NCBI GenBank assembly: GCA_000969725.1
Contig: JXSR01S019299.1
Reading direction: 5' to 3' (one strand)
DNA: 64,000 nucleotides
From: Ophiothrix spiculata
Taxonomy: Eukaryota; Echinodermata; Ophiuroidea; Amphilepidida; Ophiotrichidae
The position numbers and the translations under genes were made by a program. Below the pieces are notes generated by a model. It had not been told where the DNA came from. It saw nothing but the letters and a program-made list of their open reading frames with translations, and did not search any database. Below, piece by piece: positions 48,701 through 50,375 of this stretch (positions are counted from its first letter, which is position 1; each line of letters begins with the position of its first letter).

Positions 48701-50069
48701 ATGCTGACAAAATTAACGATATCTCTGGGTTGCATCGATGAATTTTCTTGAAAATTTCAACAATGATGAACAAAGGCATGGTCTTTAAAGTGATAAAAGT
48801 TTTAAGAAGCTAGTCTGAAGAGAAAATCAGCTCTATTCCCATGCACAATGTTTATTGGGACACCCTGTAGAGTAGTTTTTAAGGAAAAAAAACCCAAAAA
48901 ACTTCACAGTATGTCTGATGTTTAAGTTATATCAATTTGGCTCGCAGGGTAGGTTAATGAATCCAATTGCCATATGAAACATGATTTTTCTATAGTATTT
49001 GGGCTTGCAATGCTTTGCAGGGGGTCATTTTAGATAGTGGACTTGGGTCAGTCTTGCATTCATATGTGCCTTATGTATTCAATTTTATGTAAAAGTGGTG
49101 TGAGATCCATGTGGATCTAATATTTTGTGTAGTAATGCATCTGTGCTTATGCTCTGCTTGTCTGAGCCAAATTTCACTGAAAACATCAGTCTGGGGACAG
49201 TATATTCACATATTTGCTGCGGAACTTTTTTGACCGCCATTTTGAAATGAGACTACCGATTTTCAATTTTTGCATGTTTTCTAAGCAATATAGGCAGAAC
49301 CTACACCTAACACCAATTATCTTCCAATTTCAAGAGAAATTTTAACCGAGAACATGGTTTTGACTACTTATGATACATTCAATAAAACAACATATGTTTT
49401 CAAAACTGACCCAAGTCCATGGATTTTGACAACCTTTGAATACATAAAGGACTTTTTGGGGCACTTGCATTGCGGATTCATTTTAGTCCTTCACACACAA
49501 AGTAGCTTAAGTTATAAGAAAGTCTCTCCTGTGTATAACTCATTTTTGAAAAAAAAGTGGACGTGGGTCAGTCTTGCATTCTGGTATTCAATTGTTAATT
49601 TGAACATTTGCAGATTTGTTTTATTAAAATTAAAATTAGTTTTTGAGTTACCATTTGGGTCTGTCAAAATGTGCTTCAGAAGCAAGTCAAAAATGTTGAA
49701 TTAGTCTTAGCTCCAGGGGAATGATATTTATATGTGCACTTTGATTTGTCCAATTTGTGAATTTCAGTTTTTATATCTGTTCCAGTTCCAGTGTATTACA
49801 AACTTCAGGCATGAGAATTATCAGCTTTTTTATTTTTGGAATTTTGCACTTTTTAAATTGGTCTATTTGAACCTCTTTGGTGAAAATTTCGACTCCTTTT
49901 ACCTTTTTTATTTTGAGGTTCATTTTCAATTTCTGAAATATAATAAAGATATTCAAAAAGTGTATTTGATTTTCATAAGATTAAATAATTGTTTTCTTTT
50001 ATTTCTTTTAACAGACAAACATTGGAAAGTTCAAAGGAAAAGAAGAAGGAGCAGGTCACTGAGCTGTAA
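620..50069 (+). CDS. Two-pore-channel-like 12-TM channel with EF-hand linker and C-terminal SH3 domain (30-31 exons, 5' partial)
   Basis: Thirty exons with GT..AG borders join in one open frame giving about 1,045 residues (numbered v1 from the first full codon at 621). Order: domain I S2-S6 (v1-221, pore I v171-184), linker with degenerate EF-hand 1 (v247-258) and canonical EF-hand 2 (v285-296), domain II S1-S6 (v318-580, pore II v517-530), charged spacer (v659-695), SH3 (about v699-759), Pro-rich and acidic tail, C-terminal VTEL. The IS6 segment, the EF-hand linker starting EFAKK, and the NW in pore II resemble plant and animal TPCs, which are cation channels of endolysosome or vacuole membranes. 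Known animal TPCs are about 750-820 residues and lack an SH3. Location and ions carried here are unknown. S1 of domain I and the start codon lie upstream of the window. Family assignment is by eye; a divergent relative of TPCs is the alternative. Confidence 0.88.
1285..1610 (-). mobile_element. tRNA-derived SINE
   Basis: On the - strand, tggtctagtggaac (A-box-like, 1585-1598) and tcgcaagttcaagcccc (B-box-like, 1544-1560) are spaced as in a tRNA promoter. An AT-rich tail with TAA/ATT repeats follows at 1285-1303. The same tRNA-like core (cggaacagtgcaggactc ... agttcgagccccgct) recurs at 47138-47250 on the + strand. Confidence 0.7.
1675..1747 (+). CDS. Exon 2: domain I S3
   Basis: Acceptor ttttctttacag, donor gtaagt. 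Encodes v43-67, AEFIFVCMYIIDFLMLV, a hydrophobic S3 with the Asp usual for voltage-sensor S3 segments. Phase 2 in, phase 0 out. Confidence 0.9.
2030..2238 (-). mobile_element. tRNA-derived SINE, family with copy at 59665
   Basis: On the - strand, gcggttagagcgttgga (A-box region) and ccgaatcgatcccc (B-box, 2175-2188), then a body shared with 59665-59878 (aagcaagtagagtaaagttt, cttgcttaaggaaacaagga). Confidence 0.75.
2348..2458 (+). CDS. Exon 3: domain I S4 and S4-S5 linker
   Basis: Acceptor ctgcag, donor gtaagc. Encodes v68-104. RLVQVFRVLRA is an S4 helix with Arg at positions 1, 7 and 10, so charges are present but spaced more widely than the classic every-third-residue pattern. Phase 0 on both sides. 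Confidence 0.92.
2830..3118. mobile_element. Foldback element
   Basis: Arms of about 45 bp (aatgtcccagatagcagagt ... ttgggccaatttt) are inverted at 3070-3118. A second inner inverted pair is built of CCAATATTT / GAGCTATGAGTT blocks. No coding sequence. Confidence 0.75.
3341..3828. mobile_element. hAT-type non-autonomous element with 8-bp duplication and perfect internal palindrome
   Basis: CTAAACAT repeats exactly at 3333-3340 and 3829-3836. The ends are TAGTGCTGTTATTGAT and, reverse-complemented, CAGTGCTGTTATCGAT. TATCGAT motifs recur inside. A 68-bp perfect palindrome occupies 3725-3792. Confidence 0.88.
3992..4510. repeat. 221-bp tandem duplication followed by a 31-bp tandem repeat
   Basis: The block starting tattatatcatgattacagt occurs at 3992 and again at 4213. 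From about 4434, atttgtatactattgcactc..caggcattcaat is repeated about 2.5 times. A diverged third copy of the long unit lies at 8644-8850. Each unit contains inverted stretches (aaatttggactgatccatttc / gaaatagaaaagtccaaattt). Confidence 0.8.
4747..5020. mobile_element. MITE with about 55-bp inverted ends
   Basis: GGTCAAAATATAGTTCTTTT at the left is inverted at the right (aaaagaactatgttttgacc), and the match extends through tttggtgcaacaagtctttg. A second, diverged copy is at 58821-59000. Confidence 0.82.
5219..5427. mobile_element. TACTGTAAAC-type MITE
   Basis: The ends TACTGTA and GCGTTTACAGTA enclose repeated CGCGAAAA / TTTTCGCG blocks. Related to 38442-38658. Confidence 0.7.
5467..5938. 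mobile_element. TTAA-flanked MITE (piggyBac-like ends)
   Basis: TTAAGGTGTCTGGTCCA at the left and TGGACCAGACACCTTAA at the right. A TTAA duplication is used by piggyBac and Kolobok elements. No transposase seen. Confidence 0.78.
6100..6227 (+). CDS. Exon 4: domain I S5 and start of the pore turret
   Basis: Acceptor ctgatttcag, donor gtaggt. Encodes v105-146: a hydrophobic S5 (VFLIVVIFIVMFSAVGVHLL) and then a polar luminal/extracellular turret with two N-glycosylation sequons, NCT and NDT. Ends in phase 2 (GG). Confidence 0.9.
7083..7468. mobile_element. hAT-type element, CAGTGGCGTAACCAG ends, 8-bp duplication
   Basis: TCTGTAGC repeats exactly at 7075-7082 and 7469-7476. The ends CAGTGGCGTAACCAG and CTGGTTACGCCACTG are perfect inverted repeats, with GTCCGGGGGGGCAAG just inside. 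The middle is a polypyrimidine tract. Confidence 0.9.
7247..7412. repeat. 165-bp polypyrimidine tract
   Basis: Almost pure C/T on the + strand, built of TTTCCC and TTCCTT blocks. The Lys/Glu-rich frames on the - strand come from this composition. Could form triplex DNA. Confidence 0.85.
8644..8850. repeat. Third copy of the 221-bp unit
   Basis: tattatatcatgattacagt ... gatatcatgatataaaac ... ttggactgatccatttca ... attgcactctcagacattca, as in 3992-4510 but with deletions. Confidence 0.7.
8893..8925 (+). CDS. Candidate 33-nt exon in the domain I turret
   Basis: An AG-bounded segment with a gtaag donor that is open and has exactly the phase (2 in, 2 out) needed between the flanking exons. It would add G-IAFCYIYMGD-C before AFDHLG. 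The upstream pyrimidine tract is weak, and the flanking exons also join in frame without it, so it may be alternative or a chance match. Confidence 0.45.
9254..9320 (+). CDS. Exon 5: pore helix I and selectivity filter I
   Basis: A very strong pyrimidine tract precedes cag; the donor is gtaagt. Encodes v158-180, SLRLFVLLTTENYP. LFVLLTT..xxPD is the TPC pore I signature. The filter reads T-E-N where human TPC1/2 have T-A-N and Arabidopsis TPC1 T-S-N; the Glu codon is GAG at 9309-9311. Confidence 0.94.
9500..9657. mobile_element. Short foldback element
   Basis: Arms of about 50 bp (tatggttcattgttccaaat ... gagtaaaatatactc) are inverted around a loop of about 50 bp centred near 9580. It looks young, with few arm mismatches. 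About 180 bases downstream of exon 5. Confidence 0.8.
9710..9840 (-). mobile_element. Possible solo tail of the Penelope-like element
   Basis: acttctacaaccc, aacatacct, gatctttctata and accccgtatatc line up with 40330-40440 beside the GIY-YIG fragment. Short and diverged. Confidence 0.4.
9883..10004 (+). CDS. Exon 6: domain I S6
   Basis: Acceptor tgttcccag, donor gtaagt. Encodes v181-221: DLMTQAF, then the S6 helix FYFIIYILIGVFFLTAILL ending AIIVDSYW. The pattern matches TPC IS6 (YVLIGVYFVTNLILAVVYDSF in plant TPC1). Phase 0 in, phase 2 out. Confidence 0.95.
10005..11076. other. Intron 6, nothing recognised
   Basis: AT-rich, short chance frames only; no inverted ends or coding similarity seen. 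Confidence 0.5.
11077..11227 (+). CDS. Exon 7: I-II linker helix and degenerate EF-hand 1
   Basis: Acceptor taaacag, donor gtaaat. Encodes v222-271. A long basic helix (EFAKKNVKRERARERAELAK) continues from S6, then LLDPLGHGSLSCDD. The loop keeps D1, G6 and D12 but lacks the other Ca-binding side chains, so it is probably a structural, non-binding EF-hand. This layout matches the plant TPC1 linker. Confidence 0.93.
11903..12040 (+). CDS. Exon 8: canonical EF-hand 2
   Basis: Acceptor ttttctttgtag, donor gtaagg, 46 codons, phase 0 on both sides, v272-317. The loop DDNADGHVDSLE has all the expected ligands (D1, N3, D5, G6, D9, E12), so it should bind Ca2+. Its 3' 105 nt plus 32 nt of intron is the unit of the tandem array that follows. 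Confidence 0.94.
11929..12455 (+). repeat. Tandem array of the EF-hand exon, 137-bp period, about 3.8 units
   Basis: Units start at 11929, 12066, 12203 and 12340. Each holds the last 105 nt of the EF-hand exon (YLDDN.. to YIK) with its gtaag donor and 32 nt of intron, but lacks the original acceptor. Units 2 and 3 stay open (12073-12177, 12210-12314). Unit 2 has Asn for the first Asp of the loop, unit 3 has Ser for the loop Gly and Asn for the last Lys, and unit 4 (12347-12451) has a stop. A phase-0 AG (gatccag) precedes each copy. Units 3 and 4 share substitutions, so duplication was stepwise. Confidence 0.93.
12465..12661. mobile_element. Truncated CAGTGGCGTAGCCAG-type element
   Basis: Only the right end (tctggctacgccactg) is clear. 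It adjoins the EF-hand tandem array. A possible left-end relative (cagcggcgtagccag) starts near 52112. Confidence 0.45.
12868..13212. mobile_element. TTGTTTGTTTGCCCTCC-ended MITE
   Basis: tgtttgtttgccctccg at the left and ggagggcaaacaaacaa at the right are inverted. The body (tcaatattttcgatggaaaa, ataatgacccacaat, ccctgcattgcttggtattc) recurs inverted at 37736-38032. Confidence 0.82.
13418..14535 (+). repeat. Six dispersed copies of CGTGACAGGCGTGAC
   Basis: Identical 15-mers, all on the + strand, at 13418, 13597, 13786, 13800, 14355 and 14521; two of them overlap by one base. Each is itself a CGTGAC direct repeat with a 3-base spacer, and in one frame reads VTGVT after Ser or Phe. I noticed no further copy elsewhere in the window. 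Confidence 0.9.
14576..15419. other. Intron stretch, nothing recognised
   Basis: AT-rich sequence between the 15-mer array and exon 9. Confidence 0.5.
15420..15523 (+). CDS. Exon 9: end of linker and domain II S1
   Basis: Acceptor ttttgtttttgcag, donor gtaaga. Encodes v318-352: GNNPKWVNSIIRAAQRVAFS followed by hydrophobic S1 (IFNLVILILLFIHC). Phase 0 in, phase 2 out. Confidence 0.93.
16515..16800 (+). mobile_element. tRNA-derived SINE
   Basis: A-box-like gttagcgcagcagt (16522-16535), B-box gggttcgatcccc (16575-16587), then a shared body (gcgctgtatgtgcatctggt, gcaggttttcctccaggtgc). Relatives at 56112-56330, 56690-56880 and, reversed, 63352-63500. Confidence 0.82.
17069..17159 (+). CDS. Exon 10: domain II S1-S2
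   Basis: Acceptor ctctctatctag, donor gtaaga. Encodes v352-382: the end of S1, a short loop (NMRTDVE) and the start of S2 (VFKTVIVSIFM). A 23-base G run begins 15 bases after the exon. Confidence 0.9.
17165..17515. mobile_element. Foldback-type repeat with 23-base G run
   Basis: aagtataattttgcaggcat at 17207 onward is inverted at about 17475-17500 (tatgcctgcaaaattatatt). A G run occupies 17174-17196 and C runs lie at the other end. A partial relative is at 44050-44140. Confidence 0.65.
18470..18725. mobile_element. TTGTTGTGTTGCCCTC-ended MITE
   Basis: attgttgtgttgccctcaag and ctgagggcaacacaacaatt are inverted ends, with ggtcggtcgg inside. Related in design to 12868-13212, 37736-38032 and 59303-60184. 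Confidence 0.75.
18828..19537 (-). mobile_element. Decayed mariner-type element
   Basis: Inverted ends of about 30 bp (acgaggggtatcaaaaagtt / aactttttgataccc) are flanked by TA. The - strand at about 18905-19060 reads LWTVDFKWEKCVTLHSGYIK, which resembles the C-terminal end of mariner transposases (WxKCxxxxGxY). The rest of the transposase is not recognisable; the copy is internally deleted. Confidence 0.72.
19579..19779 (+). CDS. Exon 11: domain II S2-S4
   Basis: Acceptor tcatttcag, donor gtaggt; 67 codons, phase 0 on both sides (v383-449). Holds VEAVFRIV, S3 (VFDLCLIIVGFVFNVLWYF) and the S4 region (NYLRNWFSVVSGLAVAFRVG). S4 carries few basic residues, so this voltage sensor looks weak. Confidence 0.94.
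20369..20522. mobile_element. CAGGGATG-ended MITE, copy 1
   Basis: Starts CAGGGATGCAGG, ends CATCCCTG. ATATTG repeats directly at both borders (20363-20368 and 20523-20528), a 6-bp target duplication. ttttcctgca repeats inside. Confidence 0.75.
21593..21672 (+). CDS. Exon 12: domain II S4-S5 linker and S5
   Basis: Acceptor tttatctttacag, donor gtaagt. Encodes v450-476: TKRVVVLFYTKI, then hydrophobic S5 (FPVMFDLIILVFIIV). Phase 0 in, phase 2 out. Confidence 0.92.
21780..22275. mobile_element. Large foldback element, about 200-bp arms
   Basis: The left arm (aattgaacacacccaaactc, taatagctcctttctg, agcatttccatgtc, atcatagtgtcac) is inverted in 22090-22275 (gtgacactatgattagg, gacatggaaatgctc, gggagctattggagttgggg). 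No coding sequence. Confidence 0.78.
22579..22683 (+). CDS. Exon 13: end of S5 and pore turret of domain II
   Basis: Acceptor tgtcacag, donor gtaaga. Encodes v476-510: YFYAVLGFELFYNKTPADDH, then CGCG and FDSF, which leads into the pore helix. The NKT is a sequon. Phase 2 in and out. Confidence 0.92.
22885..23640. repeat. Repeat region with seven TGGTAAAACTATC-type motifs
   Basis: Motif copies near 22902, 23101, 23140, 23190 and 23418 on the + strand and near 23373 and 23610 inverted. The outermost ones (ctggtttggtaaaactatct / agatagttttaccaaatcag) form inverted ends, so the whole may be one transposon with internal iterons. It lies between exons 13 and 14. Confidence 0.6.
23715..23778 (+). 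CDS. Exon 14: pore helix II and selectivity filter II
   Basis: Acceptor aactctag, donor gtaagt. Encodes v511-532, WCSLLAVFQIVTTSNWHDLM. The NW after the filter matches TPC pore II. The filter reads T-S-N against V-N-N in human TPC1/2, so the first filter Asn, a residue tied to Na+ selectivity in TPC2, is Ser here. Confidence 0.93.
24496..24572 (+). CDS. Exon 15: domain II S6, first part
   Basis: Acceptor tctatttcag, donor gtaagt. Encodes v533-557: AMISTNEWACFYFVTCYIAI followed by NLVVM, the S6 helix. Ends in phase 2 (AA, completed to Asn). Confidence 0.93.
24724..24878. mobile_element. CAGGGATG-ended MITE, copy 2
   Basis: Starts CAGGGATGTAACTTTTCAGG, ends GTTACATCTCTG. Borders ATGAAA and GTGAAA (5 of 6 match). 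aggaaattt blocks repeat inside. Confidence 0.65.
24956..25217. mobile_element. Inverted-repeat element with tRNA-like core, copy 1
   Basis: Ends taaccctaaccctcc and ggagttagggttaa; a second inverted pair (agtccaaatacgtca / tgacgtattcggact) lies further in. The centre has B-box-like gggggttcgaatccc (25131-25145) and tggcttgccatagctgg. Family members at 35589, 35879 and 60213. Confidence 0.78.
25260..26114. other. Intron stretch with a weak tandem repeat
   Basis: tgtatgggctgaagtcaatg ... tactgtaggcctatgt occurs twice (25294 and 25364). The rest shows nothing. Confidence 0.5.
26115..26214 (+). CDS. Exon 16: end of S6 and start of the cytoplasmic tail
   Basis: Acceptor tttgtccag, donor gtaagt. 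Encodes v558-591: NLFVAIAIEAFNKL, close to the VAFxLEAF ending of TPC IIS6, then a charged segment (EKENEAAQTQEDPNRTRR). Phase 2 in, phase 0 out. Confidence 0.93.
27145..27201 (+). CDS. Exon 17: tail
   Basis: Acceptor ttttctatttacag, donor gtaagt; 19 codons, phase 0 on both sides (v592-610), ESMVDSAKTFLNNLFESSR. An amphipathic helix is likely. No named domain. Confidence 0.88.
27561..27641 (+). CDS. Exon 18: tail
   Basis: Acceptor gatttcacag, donor gtaaga; 27 codons, phase 0 on both sides (v611-637). QKEQPLLDNTGSKGPSSP followed by basic RMRRTSRAM. QPLL preceded by acidic exon ends resembles an acidic dileucine sorting signal, which is speculative. RRTS is a possible basophilic kinase site. 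Confidence 0.87.
27950..28360 (+). mobile_element. LINE tail (CR1/L2/jockey-type), C-terminal end of the reverse-transcriptase ORF
   Basis: The + strand reads LHWLLIKYRILFKLAVLAFH, then LPSYLSS, YQTPRSLRSS and TAPTVLNSLRS, the conserved post-RT block of CR1/L2/jockey-type LINEs (HWLP...RI.FKL, PRSLRSS, AP.LWNSLP, FK..LKT.L). Only the last 130 or so codons remain, so this is a 5'-truncated copy. It sits in sense orientation in the intron after exon 18. Confidence 0.8.
28385..30410 (-). mobile_element. 5'-truncated LINE with restriction-like endonuclease (R2/NeSL/Hero-type)
   Basis: The 495-codon open frame on the - strand (30195-28708) covers the end of the RT thumb (residues 1-100), a CCHC zinc knuckle (C241, C244, H253, C258) followed by GRYNWRHDMVL, and a PD-(D/E)XK restriction-like endonuclease (PD at 359-360, ELT at 375-377, K391 and Y394). 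Some RT sequence continues in another frame to about 30400 (SGVESKLKDLLVKVN). The GC-richer 28385-28707 looks like the 3' UTR. These proteins cut DNA and prime reverse transcription at the nick. The copy is antisense to the host gene, inside the intron 27642-33508. Confidence 0.88.
30682..30794. mobile_element. Small inverted-repeat element (MITE)
   Basis: The ends read tagtcccccagatggacct and the reverse complement of aggtccatctagatggacta. A second, shorter relative is at 32838-32907 (atatggaccttgcaagc ... ccatctagatggactat). Superfamily not determined. Confidence 0.6.
31850..32420 (-). mobile_element. LINE tail, second family
   Basis: The - strand from about 32420 to a stop at 32145-32147 reads KFCHVHKIFNNN, STRGSAYNFMVPKVKS, REWNSLPVNI and FKSAIRRYL. 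This is the usual last segment of a non-LTR reverse-transcriptase ORF (TRGS, WNSLP, FK..l..yL). The downstream 3' UTR runs to about 31850. It differs in sequence from the LINE tail at 27950-28360. Confidence 0.75.
33509..33781 (+). CDS. Exon 19: charged spacer and N-terminal half of the SH3 domain
   Basis: Acceptor tgttcctgtag, donor gtaagg; 91 codons, phase 0 on both sides (v638-728). SIAGLTPMPPIPMIS, then an acidic run (MEEEEEEEKEED), then a lysine cluster (ERKRKQLKKKMQDKKKKK), then the SH3 start: VVVTAYKG (second Tyr of ALYDY kept, first replaced by Thr), ELDLNVGDEVAVLQK. The exon ends exactly at the strand before the n-Src loop. Confidence 0.94.
34796..34816 (+). CDS. Exon 20: 21-nt microexon in the SH3 n-Src loop
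   Basis: Acceptor tttttgtag and donor gtaagc flank 21 nt coding RVKIVKR, phase 0 on both sides. The exons on either side also join in frame (VAVLQK to QDDWWEG), so it can be included or skipped. Its place equals that of the neuronal Src N1 insert (RKVDVR), also a short basic peptide in the n-Src loop that changes ligand choice. Inclusion cannot be judged from DNA alone. Confidence 0.72.
34854..35428. mobile_element. Mutator-like non-autonomous element with 9-bp target duplication
   Basis: The 9-bp repeat AATTAATAA flanks it exactly (34845-34853 and 35429-35437). The ends are inverted repeats of about 55 bp, each containing the palindrome GCAGGACCGTCCTGC and the block AGTCTATACGC. No coding sequence is seen. 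A 9-bp duplication fits Mutator-like elements. It lies in the intron after the SH3 microexon, starting 38 bases beyond it. Confidence 0.8.
35589..35844. mobile_element. TTAA-flanked element with tRNA-like core, copy 2
   Basis: TTAA at both ends, CCCTTACTCTTGC left and GAAGGGTAAGGG right. The reverse-strand B-box gattcgaacccc and the sub-terminal pair tacgaatacgtca / tgacgtattcgga are present. Confidence 0.82.
35879..36105. mobile_element. Element with tRNA-like core, copy 3
   Basis: Same family and orientation as 35589-35844 and only 34 bases downstream. The left sub-terminal inverted segment is missing. The near-tandem arrangement could be two insertions or a local duplication. Confidence 0.75.
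36584..36800. mobile_element. GC-rich MITE, GGGGCAATCTACACGG ends
   Basis: GGGGCAATCTACACGG left, CCGTGTAGATTGCCCC right. Inside is a 22-bp perfect palindrome centred on gatgcgcatc and several GGATCT / AGATCC blocks. Confidence 0.8.
37151..37314. mobile_element. CAGGGATG-ended MITE, copy 3
   Basis: Starts CAGGGATGTAAGTTTTCAG, ends TTACATCCCTG. ATTAAA at both borders, again a 6-bp duplication. Confidence 0.78.
37736..38032. mobile_element. MITE, inverted relative of 12868-13212
   Basis: ttgtttgtttgccctccagt at the left. The body matches the reverse complement of 12868-13212 (gaataccaagcaatgcaggg, attgtgggtcat, ttccatcgaaaatattga). Confidence 0.8.
38211..38429 (+). CDS. Exon 21: C-terminal half of the SH3 domain and basic/Pro tail
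   Basis: Acceptor ttgtcttttgtag, donor gtaata; 73 codons (v736-808). QDDWWEGTIRGKRGWFPASH carries the WW, the Gly and the GWFP of the SH3 core; the SNYV Tyr is His here. Then a basic region (RAQRRESAQ) and RPVSPEPK. A second possible donor after CCA CAA (38420) would drop three residues (VNE) in frame. Confidence 0.94.
38442..38658. mobile_element. TACTGTAAAC-ended MITE
   Basis: Bounded by TACTGTAAACAGGG and CCGTTTACAGTA, with several TTTTCGCG / CGCGAAAA blocks inside. It starts 12 bases after the donor of exon 21. A second copy is at 5219-5427. Ends with TA suit a Tc1/mariner-type TA target. Confidence 0.75.
39772..39924 (+). CDS. Exon 22: tail
   Basis: Acceptor ttcttattttcag, donor gtaagg; 51 codons, phase 0 on both sides (v809-859). 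PPRPAYEKATHPITMQEVAS, then a lysine-rich strand (KHKPKLKLKTT) and NWRKEILGDI. No named domain. Confidence 0.92.
40337..40926 (-). mobile_element. Penelope-like element fragment, GIY-YIG endonuclease end
   Basis: The - strand reads GTVYKLSCSDCDSTYIGESS, RPLGKRIKEH, then KSRKHN and AIYIRQQKPNL, the C-terminal GIY-YIG nuclease region of Penelope-like retroelements. Only this end is present and it is broken by about one reading-frame change; the copy is a fossil. It lies antisense in the intron before exon 23. About 130 bp resembling its 3' tail recur at 9710-9840. Confidence 0.8.
40945..41013 (+). CDS. Exon 23: tail
   Basis: A pyrimidine-rich acceptor (tttttttatttcag) and donor gtaagt; 23 codons, phase 0 on both sides (v860-882), LKELNKILKSRTPQGSFNSS. 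TPQ and SFNSS are possible phosphosites. No domain. Confidence 0.88.
41879..41910 (+). CDS. Exon 24: 32-nt tail exon
   Basis: Acceptor catttacag, donor gtaagt. SGTLRRKPTK plus two bases; the frame continues cleanly into exon 25 (AT joined to A gives Ile). Basic. Confidence 0.82.
41967..42225. mobile_element. hAT-type MITE with perfect 8-bp duplication
   Basis: ATCTAGAA repeats exactly at 41959-41966 and 42226-42233. The ends are TAGGGGCGTCGGAA and CTTCCGACGCCCCTG (reverse complement CAGGGGCGTCGGAAG). Internal GGCCGCACCACTTTT blocks recur near both ends. No coding sequence. Confidence 0.85.
42854..42929 (+). CDS. Exon 25: acidic segment and SH3-ligand motif
   Basis: Acceptor tatctttacag, donor gtaagg. 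Encodes v893-918: IENIIEEEPEPAPQSRPK then SPLVPPK. PLVPPK fits the class II SH3 ligand PxxPx(K/R), and this protein also carries an SH3. Phase 2 in, phase 0 out. Confidence 0.9.
42930..43781. other. Intron 25, nothing recognised
   Basis: AT-rich; short open stretches without similarity to anything I know. Confidence 0.5.
43782..43863 (+). CDS. Exon 26: acidic tail
   Basis: Acceptor taaaaaccag, donor gtaaga. INLERVPTMEFP, eight Glu, TQNTQMI; ends in phase 1 (G). The poly-Glu is coded by a GAG/GAA microsatellite, so length variation between individuals is likely. Confidence 0.85.
44810..44848 (+). CDS. Exon 27: short acidic tail exon
   Basis: Acceptor catcccaacag, donor gtaaga; 39 nt, phase 1 in and out. 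Codes D-PFVEVQLHDEPY. Confidence 0.75.
44919..45470. mobile_element. Foldback element, family with 61602-62450
   Basis: Left agggctagagacttcgtcat, right atgacgaagtgtatcttggc. Inside, ACACCATGA(G/C)AAAAA and CATT(C)CAAATGAAAA blocks repeat several times. Confidence 0.65.
45721..46016. mobile_element. hAT-like element, ATACCTGTCAAC ends
   Basis: ATACCTGTCAAC left and GTTGACAGGTAT right. Borders GTTTCACC (45713-45720) and GTTACACC (46017-46024) match at 7 of 8 bases. Confidence 0.72.
46276..46293 (+). CDS. Exon 28: 18-nt acidic microexon
   Basis: Bounded by tggattag and gtaaga, phase 1 in and out, codes D-DTSED. It can be skipped without changing frame, so it may be alternative. Confidence is limited by its length. 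Confidence 0.6.
46995..47400 (+). mobile_element. Composite repeat, uninterrupted relative of 6577-7500
   Basis: caccgtatcgctctgttcag, gcttatattcaaattagtgc, then a tRNA-like block (47138-47250, B-box agttcgagcccc) and the arm pair aagtattcaaacatgttaca / gatgaaccactctgtaata. Confidence 0.65.
47605..47794 (+). CDS. Exon 29: tail
   Basis: Acceptor cttattcttcag, donor gtaagg; v965-1027. DTLTVDKPELPSELKKKRNK, then EMPTWMLKFVAVKN and an acidic Ser/Thr-rich end (INTTSDEDT). No named domain. Phase 1 in, phase 2 out. Confidence 0.9.
47809..49070. mobile_element. Outer inverted-repeat element holding the 200-bp-TIR element
   Basis: GAATGCAAGAGTGACCCAAG at 47814 onward is inverted at about 49030-49063 (tggacttgggtcagtcttgc). 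A further partial pair lies at 49396-49590 (ctgacccaagtcc / gtgggtcagtcttgcattc). This suggests an older foldback family into which the other element was inserted. Confidence 0.55.
47841..48866. mobile_element. DNA element with about 200-bp terminal inverted repeats
   Basis: The left arm (about 47841-48035, agggtatcccaataaacatt) is matched by the reverse complement of 48660-48866 (cagggtgtcccaataaacat) over about 200 bp. The middle has no clear coding sequence. CAGGGTGTCCCA ends are seen in Tc1/mariner-like groups, so the superfamily is only a suggestion. It lies within a second inverted pair, listed separately. Confidence 0.75.
50015..50069 (+). CDS. Exon 30: last coding exon, C-terminal PDZ-ligand-like VTEL
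   Basis: The acceptor has a long pyrimidine tract (tttatttcttttaacag). TQTLESSKEKKKEQVTEL, then TAA at 50067-50069. The last four residues V-T-E-L fit class I PDZ ligands (S/T-x-hydrophobic-COOH). Confidence 0.9.
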
Positions 50070-50079
50070 CATGTGACTT
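50070..50079 (+). other. Start of the 3' UTR; end not located
   Basis: Sequence after the stop. No convincing poly(A) signal with its context was found nearby. The first AATAAA noticed (about 51747) lies inside a transposon, so the transcript end is undetermined. Confidence 0.4.
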
Positions 50080-50375
50080 ACACCCTGGTCACAAAAGCCA
50101 CTAGAAGCCGCAACACTGCAACCTTGCAAGGCCGCAACGCCGGTATGACATTGGTATGACACCGGTGAATGCTTGCAATGCCCGGTCGGACGCCGGTGGT
50201 TATGAGACCATAACTGAAGACATCGTAAACAAGCCGCAGGGTTTTAACTCAGAATTAAATTCTTACGGTATGCTTATGGCGTCTCTACGGCTCACAGACA
50301 TGTCCGATCGGTGTCTGCTGGTATAACGCCGTAAACACATCGTAACCCCGCAGCAAGGTTATGTGATCAGGGTAT
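50080..50375. mobile_element. GC-rich inverted-repeat element next to the stop codon
   Basis: The ends CACCCTGGTCACA and TGTGATCAGGGTA are inverted. The interior is much more GC-rich (gccgcaacgccggtatgac and similar) than its surroundings and has repeated CCGGT blocks. It starts 11 bases after the TAA, so it probably forms part of the 3' UTR. Confidence 0.6.

Noticed and set aside
49354-49704. 116-codon open frame before the last exon
   Set aside because: Not in phase with neighbouring exons and overlaps a transposon-like repeat.
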